A stretch of DNA of 20,358 bases. Origin: a virus. The notes below the pieces were generated by a model. That model saw nothing but the letters and a program-made list of their open reading frames with translations. It searched no databases and was not told the origin of the DNA. This document shows positions 13,053 to 19,845 of the stretch, piece by piece. The stretch spans positions 1 to 20,358 of the IMG/VR virus record IMGVR_UViG_3300000232_000011, one strand, 5' to 3'. Each line of letters begins with the position of its first letter. Position 1 is the first letter of the stretch. The translations under genes and the position numbers were made by a program.

Positions 13053-13059
13053 AAATAAA
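13032..13059 (-). promoter_or_regulatory. Promoter P6 inside the hairpin
   Basis: Minus strand TATAAT (13032-13037) preceded by TGA (extended -10); TTTATT 16 nt upstream (13054-13059) is a modest -35. It lacks the TAGAGTG of the left-hand promoters (here CAGATTGA). The -10 lies at the inner end of the 5' arm. Confidence 0.6.
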
Positions 13060-13082
13060 CTGTTAGAGATAATTTTATTTCT

Positions 13083-13322
13083 TTAACCCCAGTGGCCATT
13101 CCTTTTCATTATTTCAATTATCTCATTTATATACGGTTCGTCAATATTAATTACAAGATATTCATTCACTGGTTTTTTATCATTACGTTTCCTACTTCTT
13201 GATAGTTTTGAACTTATGTTTACCAATTGCTTTCTTTCATCATTGTTTAAATATTTAACAGTATCTGCTATCTTATATACTATGAATTTTCTTTTAGCGC
13301 CACAGGCTAACGTATCAGACAT
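13083..13322 (-). CDS. Hypothetical protein, 79 aa
   Basis: ATG 13322 with GGAGG upstream, overlapping the end of the preceding gene by 8 nt. Basic middle part (SSKLSRSRKRNDKKP) between predicted helix (KIADTVKYLNNDERKQLVNI) and an acidic helix (EPYINEIIEIMKRNG). No motif recognised; the charge pattern would fit nucleic-acid binding. Confidence 0.75.
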   Translation of the reverse strand: MSDTLACGAKRKFIVYKIADTVKYLNNDERKQLVNISSKLSRSRKRNDKKPVNEYLVINIDEPYINEIIEIMKRNGHWG

Positions 13323-13554
13323 TTTGTTTTACCTCCAAAAATCTAAAGAATTCTTTATTACAATACGGACAATACTTATAATCGACAGACTTAACATAAT
13401 TTTCTTTAAAATCTATAATAAATACACCGTCTTTGCGTATACAAAACACTTGATTCATAGAAAGTAAATTGCATTTATGAATAGTGTCAATATCGATATA
13501 TTCTTTAGATGGCGGTCTTGGTGGGACTTTAGGTGGATTTGCTTCCATTGACAT
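13315..13554 (-). CDS. Hypothetical protein with zinc-knuckle CxxC, 79 aa
   Basis: ATG 13554 with AAGGAGG; a second ATG two codons on is also possible. The N-terminus is proline-rich (ANPPKVPPRPPSKEY). Strands (VFCIRKDGVFIIDFKENYV) are followed by YKYCPYCNKEFFRFLEV, one CxxC knuckle; two more cysteines earlier (HKC, VFC) could complete a zinc site. The terminator of the HU gene lies just upstream, so expression depends on read-through or an unseen promoter. Confidence 0.75.
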   Translation of the reverse strand: MSMEANPPKVPPRPPSKEYIDIDTIHKCNLLSMNQVFCIRKDGVFIIDFKENYVKSVDYKYCPYCNKEFFRFLEVKQNV

Positions 13555-13570
13555 ATCTCCTCCTTATAGT

Positions 13571-13609
13571 CAAAAAGGAGACCAGCTCTATTAGCCAGTC
13601 TCCTTTTTG
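13571..13609. terminator. Strong terminator after the HU-like gene
   Basis: Perfect 12-bp stem CAAAAAGGAGAC / GTCTCCTTTTTG (13571-13582 with 13598-13609) with T-runs on both strands. In the minus RNA the 3' arm UCUCCUU could also pair with the AAGGAGG ribosome site of the next gene 10 nt further on. Confidence 0.92.
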
Positions 13610-13641
13610 CATCATTATTCATCCGGGATCGAAAAGAGAGA

Positions 13642-13998
13642 TTATTTCTTTGCCTTTTTTTCAGGAGCCTTTGCAGCCATTTTTTCATCATACTTTGCTT
13701 TGCGGGCCCTTTTCTTTATAAGCTTGTCATTATCAACCTTAACCTGTTCTGCAACCTTTGTCTTAAAGGTGTAGTTGAATCTGAATTTCGGAACCATCTT
13801 AACCGGAACCTTGATTGCTTCGCCTGAAGCTACTTTACGGGCATTCTTTTCATCCTGAACGTCAAGGTAAAAAGTACCGAAATCCTGCAGGGTAATCTTT
13901 TCCCCTGTCATAAGTAATTTTCTTATTCCTTCGATCGTGTCTGAAACAGCCTCATATTTTACACCAGCTGCTTTTGCGATATCGCCTATACCTGCCAT
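13642..13998 (-). CDS. HU-family DNA-binding protein with Lys-rich tail
   Basis: Histone-like dimer that bends DNA; phage copies such as SPO1 TF1 are known. ATG 13998 with TAGGAGG. The order matches HU: an N-terminal helical part (GIGDIAKAAGVKYEAVSDTI), GEKITLQDFGTFYLDVQ (32-48), a beta-arm segment ARKVASGEAIKVPVKMVPKF with P70-K-F, and a C-terminal helix. The N-terminal helix pair aligns less well than the rest. Residues 85-118 are an added Lys/Ala-rich tail (KKRARKAKYDEKMAAKAPEK). At 118 aa it is about 28 longer than bacterial HU. The gene is visibly richer in GC and in CTG/GTC/ACC-type codons than its neighbours, which suggests strong expression or recent transfer. Single-gene unit with promoter P7, a long structured leader and a terminator. 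Confidence 0.88.
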   Translation of the reverse strand: MAGIGDIAKAAGVKYEAVSDTIEGIRKLLMTGEKITLQDFGTFYLDVQDEKNARKVASGEAIKVPVKMVPKFRFNYTFKTKVAEQVKVDNDKLIKKRARKAKYDEKMAAKAPEKKAKK

Positions 13999-14032
13999 AA
14001 TGTAACGCCTCCTAAGATTTAATTTTGTTTTA

Positions 14033-14209
14033 GTCTATCGCCTTAATAAACCGACCAATGAATTTCCCGGTTACCATTGTAATTGCCATTTAAACTAATC
14101 TTATAGACTGTTTGGTCGGCTAACTGTAGTGGTTGTCCATATTCATTTCATACTTAACTGGGCCGAAACACCATCTTAAGTATTTGGTCGGTTTATTAAA
14201 GCGATAAAC
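14033..14209 (-). promoter_or_regulatory. Structured 5' leader RNA of the HU-like gene (26-bp closing helix)
   Basis: Positions 14209-14184 pair with 14058-14033 in the minus-strand RNA over 26 consecutive pairs; the only two non-Watson-Crick ones are G-U on this strand and mismatches on the other. The enclosed 125 nt holds a perfect 8-bp hairpin stacked next to the helix (AUACUUAA 14183-14176 with UUAAGUAU 14157-14150) and a weaker one (AAAC.GUCU / AGAU..GUUU, near 14088-14109), so a three-way junction is possible. CCGACCAAA occurs twice, in the 5' arm and again inside, so the 3' arm could pair with either. About 22 nt separate the helix from the HU ribosome site. No known riboswitch class is recognised. 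Confidence 0.75.
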
Positions 14210-14224
14210 CGTGGTTATAATAAT

Positions 14225-14252
14225 ATAATATCACGTTTGGGATAAAAGTAAA
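14225..14252 (-). promoter_or_regulatory. Promoter P7 for the HU-like gene
   Basis: Minus strand TTTACT (14247-14252), 16-nt spacer, TATTAT (14225-14230) preceded by TGA. It lies right behind the thymidylate kinase stop codon. The -10 context GTGATATTATATTAT resembles the loop of the HIRAN hairpin more than the TAGAGTG family. Confidence 0.7.
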
Positions 14253-14260
14253 CGCTTTTT

Positions 14261-14881
14261 TTAAAATTTGAAAATATTTTTAACATAACTCCAAATATCA
14301 TCACTGACTTTATCGATAGTCTGAGTACCATCAACAATTGTCCTGGCTCTTTCGAATCCATCTTTACCACAAGCCTCTAAATACAGATTGCGAACGCCAT
14401 TAAGGAGATTATAGTCCTTCTCGTGTCTATCATTTTCGGCAATACCGTTATCTCCGTATTTTGGGTTTCTTTGCATACTTAATTCTGCCGGAATATCAAC
14501 CAATATTTCTGCATTAGGTTTAATTTGAAAGACTTGTAGTGTATGCAGCCATGTTTTATTCAAACCTTTATAAATTGCATATACTTCTTGACTTAATAAA
14601 TATCTGTCAAGAACAAGAAAATCAACACCTTCTTCATTTAACTTATGGAACCATTGCTGTTGTGCCTGCTTATCTGCAGCCATAATGAGTTCAACAGTAT
14701 ATTTGTCTATATCATATCTTTTGAAAAGCCAATCTTGAATTAGTTTTCCAGTTGGTGTATCGTACCTGTGAAAGTCAGACTGAACCACCTTAAATCCCTG
14801 TTTTTGAAGTTTTTCTGTAAGAATCTTTGTATGTGTTGCCTTACCGCACTTGTCAATACCTTCCAATACAACAATCTTCAT
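14261..14881 (-). CDS. tmk: Thymidylate kinase
   Basis: Phosphorylates dTMP to dTDP with ATP. The P-loop is EGIDKCGKATHT (7-18; G13-K14), the TMP-site DR motif is LVLDRYLLSQEVYA, and the base-binding FHRYDTPTGKLIQ stretch fits the family. Its 206 aa is normal. ATG 14881 is used (a TTG one codon upstream is possible); it overlaps the upstream stop as TGATG, with GAGGGGG 10 nt away. Together with dCMP deaminase this supports dTTP supply for phage replication. The P-loop has K-C where bacterial enzymes mostly have G-A, a tolerated difference. Confidence 0.92.
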   Translation of the reverse strand: MKIVVLEGIDKCGKATHTKILTEKLQKQGFKVVQSDFHRYDTPTGKLIQDWLFKRYDIDKYTVELIMAADKQAQQQWFHKLNEEGVDFLVLDRYLLSQEVYAIYKGLNKTWLHTLQVFQIKPNAEILVDIPAELSMQRNPKYGDNGIAENDRHEKDYNLLNGVRNLYLEACGKDGFERARTIVDGTQTIDKVSDDIWSYVKNIFKF

Positions 14882-15108
14882 CAATTCGAAGCCCCCTCTA
14901 ATTTATAATTACCATCCATTCTTGGAAAAAGACGTATTAAATGGTCTATATTCAATCCTTTAAGTCTTTCAGGATTATTATAGTCTAACATTAAGCATTC
15001 AGCCGGTTTTACTCCATATAGATTTATTAACTGACTTGCTTTAATATGATGCCATTGGCCATCACGACTGCTTCTAACAGGTCCTGGTAATACAACATAC
15101 TTAATCAT
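14881..15108 (-). CDS. Conserved small phage protein, 75 aa
   Basis: ATG 15108 with TTGGAGG. The N-terminal block YVVLPGPVRSSRDGQWHHIKASQLINLYGV is a pattern I recall from many phage and some bacterial small proteins (PGPVRS..DG.WH.I.A..L..LYGV), followed by ECLMLDYNNPERLKGL. No function is established that I know of. It is translationally coupled to thymidylate kinase. Confidence 0.8.
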   Translation of the reverse strand: MIKYVVLPGPVRSSRDGQWHHIKASQLINLYGVKPAECLMLDYNNPERLKGLNIDHLIRLFPRMDGNYKLEGASN

Positions 15109-15135
15109 ATTACTGCCTCCAAATTATGTTTCTAT

Positions 15136-15166
15136 CGGCGTCTTATACGGTTAAAATACGCCGTAT
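15136..15166 (-). repeat. Small element with two mutually exclusive stems
   Basis: CGGCGT (15136-15141) can pair with ACGCCG (15158-15163), or ATACGG (15145-15150) with CCGTAT (15161-15166), but not both. It lies between the GIY-YIG remnant and the ribosome site of the 75-aa gene. No U-run follows. Confidence 0.5.
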
Positions 15167-15440
15167 TTATATTAAACCTTTATTAATACTATCATGCGAT
15201 TTAATCCACTTATTCTCTTTACCAAAGATATGTTGAACCAAACATTCCTCCAAAATAACGAATTCAAAATTATCTTTACCATATTGATTCCAATCATCTT
15301 GAAGATGTTTATTGCACTTCCTTTTGTCATTTTTATTTAAAGGGATAATGTGTTCTTTCCATCTGCGTTCAATATTTTTACTACTACCTATAGGTCTTAT
15401 TATTAACTTTACATTTTATTTCATAAATGCCGCATGTCAT
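15167..15440 (-). pseudogene. Decayed GIY-YIG homing endonuclease
   Basis: From ATG 15440 the reading starts MTCGIYEIKCKVNNKTY, then meets AGG TAG TAG TAA because two bases are missing from the YIG codons. Shifting frame restores GSSKNIERRWKEHIIPLNKN, then KHLQDDWNQYGKDNFEFVIL, EEC and finally HDSINKGLI before a stop at 15167. The rest of the nuclease helix region is shortened (EECLVQHIFGKENKWIKSHD) and the NUMOD3 C-terminal half is absent. Closest in the window to the gene at 16655-17209. It lies between the NusG-like gene and the 75-aa gene, and is probably a dead insertion. Confidence 0.88.
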
Positions 15441-15448
15441 ATTATTAC

Positions 15449-15964
15449 CTATACGGGCCTCAAATGTTCAAGATTTATTTCGACAGATCGCTCAACAACT
15501 CCGAACATTTCTATATAAACCCTTGCCTTATATTTATTTTTGATTATCGTCTTACATGTTCCTATGAAATTAGCAAAAGGTCCGTCGACAATTATTACTC
15601 TTCTGTTTATTAAACCGCTATAATTAACAACCTTTTCAGTGCATTCGATACTCATTAAATGTTCCACTTCTTCATCTGAAATAGGTATTGGTTTATTATT
15701 AGACTCATCTTTCAAAAACGACATAACTGGAGTTAACCTCATTATAGTTTTCCAGATTAATGAATCTTCTTCAAAATTAAACAGAATATAATTGTCAAAA
15801 ATAGGGGCAATTATAACTTCTTTTTTACCTTCTTTTACTACGACTTTAGACATCTTAGGGTACCATATTTCTATATCTTTAAACTCTTCTCTCTTTTCAA
15901 AAGTAGAAGTTAATTGACTAAGATATCCATGATAGAAGCAACCTACAAACCATTTTTTTGCCAT
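15449..15964 (-). CDS. NusG-like transcription elongation factor (NGN plus KOW)
   Basis: Residues 1-105 fit the NGN domain: KKWFVGCFYHGYLSQLTSTF, an E-rich segment with DIEIWYPK and the conserved hydrophobic IFDNYILFNF (cf. FPGYVLV), then W71, LTPVMSFL and PIPISDEEVEHLM. Residues 120-171 are a KOW-type module: RRVIIVDGPFANFIGTCKTI, YIEMFGVVERSVEINLEHLR. 171 aa is close to bacterial NusG. NusG paralogues bind the RNA polymerase clamp and make it process through terminators; a phage copy may favour phage operons. ATG 15964 has GGGGGTGA. The gene lies right behind the terminator in the end of the RuvC-like gene, with no promoter between. Confidence 0.88.
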   Translation of the reverse strand: MAKKWFVGCFYHGYLSQLTSTFEKREEFKDIEIWYPKMSKVVVKEGKKEVIIAPIFDNYILFNFEEDSLIWKTIMRLTPVMSFLKDESNNKPIPISDEEVEHLMSIECTEKVVNYSGLINRRVIIVDGPFANFIGTCKTIIKNKYKARVYIEMFGVVERSVEINLEHLRPV

Positions 15965-15980
15965 TTCTTCACCCCCTGAT

Positions 15981-16652
15981 TTATTTGTAAAAAGGCCTAT
16001 CCAACAATGGAGTCGGATAAGCCTTTGTAACTTCTGTAAATACTTGTTGCTGGGTTTTGTTTAAAGCATTTATATAATCTTTATTCCTATGTAAAAATAT
16101 TTCTATGGTAAGCATTTTTGCTATCCAGTATGCATCAGCTAAATCCTCACCGCTTTTACCATATTGCCCTACATCGAATCCATCCTTATAAGCAGCAAGG
16201 ACCATTTCAGACTTCTCAGCAGAACCGCTACCGGTAGCAAATTTCTTAACTTTAGACGGTTCATATGTTCTGAATGCTATTCCGGAACGATATAGTTGTA
16301 GGCGCAACATTTCTCCAAGTCCGCCTAATTGAAAGACTGAATTTGATTTAGAAGCAGCAAAAGCATAGTCTTCAATAGCTGCATTATCAAATTTATTATT
16401 CTTTAAAAGATTATCTGCAAAACTGAATATGTTGTCTAATCTTTTTGTGTCCATCTCTCTATTAAGTATTGCATGAGGGTCATGACTCTTACTTATAGTA
16501 TTTGTAAAGAATTTAAAATCTACAACTTTAAAATTCTTCATCCATACAAAAGCACTACCGTTTAAACTTTGGTCTATCCCTAATACAAATGCCTGTTCTG
16601 GAGATACCTTTTCTATGGCTAAATTACCTGATTTTTTTAATACCTTCTTCAT
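15981..16652 (-). CDS. RuvC-like Holliday-junction resolvase
   Basis: RNase H-fold nuclease that resolves four-way junctions before packaging. Catalytic acids: D27 (FVLGIDQSLNGSA), E94 (AAIEDYAF), E169/D170 and D173 (GEDLADAYWIAKM). The GSAEKSEM segment (143-150) is the family's conserved lysine motif. 223 aa, longer than RuvC by a tail and an N-terminal extension. ATG 16652 has CGGAGGTAG, which is also the end of the upstream homing endonuclease. The last 15 codons double as a terminator. Functions with the SbcCD-like proteins in recombination-dependent replication. Confidence 0.88.
   Translation of the reverse strand: MKKVLKKSGNLAIEKVSPEQAFVLGIDQSLNGSAFVWMKNFKVVDFKFFTNTISKSHDPHAILNREMDTKRLDNIFSFADNLLKNNKFDNAAIEDYAFAASKSNSVFQLGGLGEMLRLQLYRSGIAFRTYEPSKVKKFATGSGSAEKSEMVLAAYKDGFDVGQYGKSGEDLADAYWIAKMLTIEIFLHRNKDYINALNKTQQQVFTEVTKAYPTPLLDRPFYK
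15988..16026 (-). terminator. Intrinsic terminator embedded in the 3' end of the RuvC-like gene
   Basis: In the minus RNA AAAGGCUUAUCC (16026-16015) pairs at all 12 positions (one U-G) with GGAUAGGCCUUU (16002-15991), followed by UU and then ACAAAUAAAU; the U-run UUUUU is 15992-15988. The stop codon of the gene is at 15981-15983, beyond the hairpin. Confidence 0.8.
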
Positions 16653-16654
16653 CT

Positions 16655-17209
16655 CTACCTCCGGTTCTTCTTTTTGTTTCTTAATTTAAGAGCATCTGAA
16701 ATTTTCTTTTTAGTTTCTTCTGATTGTTTTCTTCCAAACATAGGATTATTAATCCCTTTATTTTTGTCTGGATTATTTTCATATTCTTTTAACAAATTTT
16801 GCCTAAAAAGTTCATTAGTCTTTTTACTTCTAATATAATTTTTAGGATTTCTTTTTCTTGCATTCTTTTGCGATATAGACTGTTTCAACTTAGTTTCTTC
16901 TGATGCCAATACTGCTCCAGAAGAATCGTGAATATTATATCCTGTATCTTTGTTTAAAGAATTAAAACTATCAATCCAATATTGCTCTCTTTCTTTAAAA
17001 CTTTCTTTATTACATTTTTCTATAATAACAAATTCAAAGTTTTCTTCACCATATAAAATCCAATCTTCCCTCAAATATTTATTGCAATATCTATAATTTT
17101 TATTGAGTACTATTTTATGCGTCTTCCAACGTTTTTCAAAATCAATAGTACAACCAATATAAATCTTATTATTAACTTTACATTTAATTGCATAAATACC
17201 ACTGTTCAT
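16655..17209 (-). CDS. GIY-YIG homing endonuclease
   Basis: 184 aa; GIYAIKCKVNNKIYIG at 4-19, EKRWKTH, FEFVIIEKC, then FKEREQYWIDSFNSLNKDTG around the catalytic glutamate, and GRKQSEETKKKISDALKLR, a NUMOD3, at the C-terminus; the region between is basic. ATG 17209 is 10 nt after the stop of the SbcC-like gene and has no clear SD, so it may be reached by re-initiation. No sequestering hairpin is visible here, unlike the other two copies. Inserted between the SbcC-like and RuvC-like genes; its stop CGGAGGTAG supplies the RuvC-like gene's ribosome site. Confidence 0.92.
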   Translation of the reverse strand: MNSGIYAIKCKVNNKIYIGCTIDFEKRWKTHKIVLNKNYRYCNKYLREDWILYGEENFEFVIIEKCNKESFKEREQYWIDSFNSLNKDTGYNIHDSSGAVLASEETKLKQSISQKNARKRNPKNYIRSKKTNELFRQNLLKEYENNPDKNKGINNPMFGRKQSEETKKKISDALKLRNKKKNRR

Positions 17210-17219
17210 ATAATACTTA

Positions 17220-19376
17220 TCAATCCCATCCGAATGTAGAATATTTATCGTATTTTGTTACTTTAATTACATTTGGCAAAACATCTCTAATCTCTGCTTC
17301 ATGTGATATACATAATATCTGATTGAAGTCAAAATCTTCTATTAATGTTTTAGCAAGAAGCTTAAACACATATTGTCTATTAACTTCATCAAGCATTCCA
17401 AATATTTCATCAAAAACTATTAATTTAAGATTAACCCCTATCCTTCTCTGTAATAATCTTACAAAAGCTAATCTAATTGCCAGTGAAATGAGGACTTTAC
17501 CGCCACCTGATTCTAAATTAAAATCAATCTCATTTCCTCCAGTAGTTATGATTATGTTTAGTTCATCCTTCTTTTTCTTTTGTCTTTCATTACCGCATTC
17601 AGGACATTCAGTCTTTCTATAACCTTTTGGAAATGGCATACCGCAAACCAAACAATTTGGTTCCCAAGCATCTAATTCTCTATCAGGCGTAAATTCCAAA
17701 GATATATCTGAACTAACCTTTTCCAAAATGATATTGCCTTCTTCTTCAATTTCTCCAAATGCAGACTCAATTTGATTTGAAGGTATACCGTTCTTACCAA
17801 ACATATAAGAAACAAACTTATGTAAATTATGCTTCTTATTTAGTTCCTCTATATCTTTTTCTGCTTTTATAGCAAGCTGTCTCTTTTCCTTTAATTGTTT
17901 TAACTCTGCCTGTTGTGCTGCTATATCATTTATTATATCACTAAGAGACTTTTTATTATCAGTTATTTTCGCATTTGTTTCGTTTTTTTCACGCTTATAT
18001 TTGTCAACATCAATTGTCTCAAGTTCTTTTAAATTCTTCTCTTTTTGTTCCAATGATTCTTTCTTCTGCTTAAGTAATTCATTCTTTGTTTTAATTTTTG
18101 TATTCAAATAATCTACCTTTTCTTGTATGTCCTTTTTGGTTAGTTCCTTCTTAAGCAGTTTAATTTCATTGAGTTGTTCTTTAATTTTATCCAATTCTTT
18201 TTGTGCAGCATCAACGTCCTTATTAAATCCTTCAATTTTAGTTTCAAGTTTCTTAATCTCAGCGCTTTTAGTAATACCATTTCTACGCAATTCTGTTTTT
18301 GTAGATTCCATTGAACCAGCAGAATCGCATTGCTCTCCGGAAATTGGGCATATACTGTCAAATTCGTTTAGTTTTTCAAATTGAGATTTAAGATTTTTAA
18401 ACTCTGCCTTTAGGGTTGCATGTTCTTGAATTTTTTCTTTAGCAATTTTTTTAGCATCGTCAAGTTTTGTTTTTGCTGCTTCTTCATTGCTAGTATTTAT
18501 ATTTTCTATTTCTTTTAAGCGCTTTTCGTTCTGTTCTGCTTTAGGTATTTTCTTTTTCCAGTCATCAACTTCTTCATTAAACTCAGTAATTTCGTCATCA
18601 ATGTTTTTAACTTCAGTTTTCAATGACTTAACTGATTTTTCAACTTCTGCTAAATCGTTGGCCTTTTTAATTTGGTTATTAATAACCTCTAAAGCCTTAT
18701 TAAGCGTTTCTAATTGCGTATCTAAAGTGGTTTTTTGTGTATTTAATATATTAATACCATTACGAATTTCGTCGTCTCTAACGGGGTCTGGTTTATTATC
18801 AATAACTAATTGTAGCTTATCCATTTCCTTTTGAATATCGTCCATACGTTTTTTTGCTTCTTGTTCAAAGTCTTTCCAATAACCTTTTTCAAGCCATTTT
18901 GAAATTATTTGCTTTTGTCCAGTAGGTCCTGCATCCATAAACGTATGAATATCGCCTTGCAAAAAATACGATGTCATTATAAAGTCTTCATAACATAATC
19001 CTATATATTTGTCAATCTCTTCTTGAATAACCTTTTTATCAGCACCTTCGTAGCCTGTCATATCTAGGATAATATCATTATTAGATGACCTACCTCTTTT
19101 GATTGTTATTCCGTCGTCAAATTCAAGTTCGCAAATCATATCCTCTTCTGGATAATTCTTATTAATAAGAGATATTTCCTTTTTAGCCCTTGTCTTACCG
19201 TATAGAACGTATAATATGATTTCTACAAATGAAGATTTACCGGAACGATTGGAGCGTTTAGGTTCCTTAGACCATTCGCCAACTATTGAAATTATCCTTT
19301 GGTCTTCCTCAAAAGATATTTCATTCCACTCTCCAAAGTGTAGAAAATATTGACATCCAATTCTTTTAAGATTCAT
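17220..19376 (-). CDS. SbcC/Rad50/gp46-like ATPase subunit of recombination nuclease
   Basis: 718-aa SMC-like ATPase that works with the SbcD/gp47 nuclease in end processing. Walker A region is stretched, G33 to SNRSGKSS (42-49), as in some phage-type SbcC proteins. Then a long coiled coil with a hook-like CPISGEQC near residue 345 and a second coiled coil. A zinc ribbon (CLVCGMPFPKGY, TECPECGNE, near 575-600) precedes the signature ESGGGKVLISLAIRLAFVRL (near 622), Walker B LIVFDEIFGMLDE (near 650) and the H-loop CISHEAE. ATG 19376 overlaps the preceding gene; AAAGGTGGG is upstream. Hook spacing is C-x6-C instead of CxxC. Confidence 0.92.
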   Translation of the reverse strand: MNLKRIGCQYFLHFGEWNEISFEEDQRIISIVGEWSKEPKRSNRSGKSSFVEIILYVLYGKTRAKKEISLINKNYPEEDMICELEFDDGITIKRGRSSNNDIILDMTGYEGADKKVIQEEIDKYIGLCYEDFIMTSYFLQGDIHTFMDAGPTGQKQIISKWLEKGYWKDFEQEAKKRMDDIQKEMDKLQLVIDNKPDPVRDDEIRNGINILNTQKTTLDTQLETLNKALEVINNQIKKANDLAEVEKSVKSLKTEVKNIDDEITEFNEEVDDWKKKIPKAEQNEKRLKEIENINTSNEEAAKTKLDDAKKIAKEKIQEHATLKAEFKNLKSQFEKLNEFDSICPISGEQCDSAGSMESTKTELRRNGITKSAEIKKLETKIEGFNKDVDAAQKELDKIKEQLNEIKLLKKELTKKDIQEKVDYLNTKIKTKNELLKQKKESLEQKEKNLKELETIDVDKYKREKNETNAKITDNKKSLSDIINDIAAQQAELKQLKEKRQLAIKAEKDIEELNKKHNLHKFVSYMFGKNGIPSNQIESAFGEIEEEGNIILEKVSSDISLEFTPDRELDAWEPNCLVCGMPFPKGYRKTECPECGNERQKKKKDELNIIITTGGNEIDFNLESGGGKVLISLAIRLAFVRLLQRRIGVNLKLIVFDEIFGMLDEVNRQYVFKLLAKTLIEDFDFNQILCISHEAEIRDVLPNVIKVTKYDKYSTFGWD

Positions 19377-19845
19377 GATTAAATCCCACCTTTCTGATTA
19401 TGTCATCAGCAATTGCAAACACTTCATCAGAATTTTTATGTTTCTTATCAATCAACCATACTTCAACTGCTTTGGTAGGCGATAAGCCTGCTGTAAGTTT
19501 TTTGATTCTTGTTCTTCTTGATTTTATAATCTGAGACACAATTGGTTTTACAATATAAGCATGCAGTCTTAAACTATCCTCAAATTCTTTTATATTTACC
19601 TTATGTGTGTCTTCATAATTAATCTTTACATTTGCTTTAACTATTGCATCTTTTATATCTTCTACATTTATAACGGGAAATTCTACAGTACAACCAGGGA
19701 ATGTAAAGTCAAAGTCAAACTGCGTAAACTTTCTATTAGTTATTTCAATAATCTTTAATCCTGGTATTGAAGAAACATCTAACAATTCTTTAGCTTCAAC
19801 TGGTTTAGCTAAAACCTTCTTAACCTTTTTAATTGGCATTGCCAT
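19366..19845 (-). CDS. Probable Mre11/gp47 cap-domain protein, separate from the nuclease domain
   Basis: 159 aa, ATG 19845 with GGAGGTGGAT. After a basic leader (IKKVKKVLAKPVEAKELL), GLKIIEITNRKFTQFDFDFT looks like the strand and R-F motif that normally continues a Mre11 chain straight after the phosphoesterase core. INVEDIKDAIVKANVKINYE is a helix-strand like the cap domain, and HAYIVKPIVSQIIKSRRTRI, LTAGLSPTKAVEVWL resemble the Rad50-binding end of phage SbcD/gp47 proteins. The upstream gene ends where the core should end. So the two together appear to make one split subunit. By pattern only; alternatively an unrelated partner. Confidence 0.65.
   Translation of the reverse strand: MAMPIKKVKKVLAKPVEAKELLDVSSIPGLKIIEITNRKFTQFDFDFTFPGCTVEFPVINVEDIKDAIVKANVKINYEDTHKVNIKEFEDSLRLHAYIVKPIVSQIIKSRRTRIKKLTAGLSPTKAVEVWLIDKKHKNSDEVFAIADDIIRKVGFNHES

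Noticed and set aside
14033-14209. Inverted repeats of a transposon (MITE) or an origin
   Set aside because: No target-site duplication flanks the arms, no transposase remnant is inside, and the two imperfect positions are G-U in the transcribed strand, which fits an RNA helix after a promoter better.
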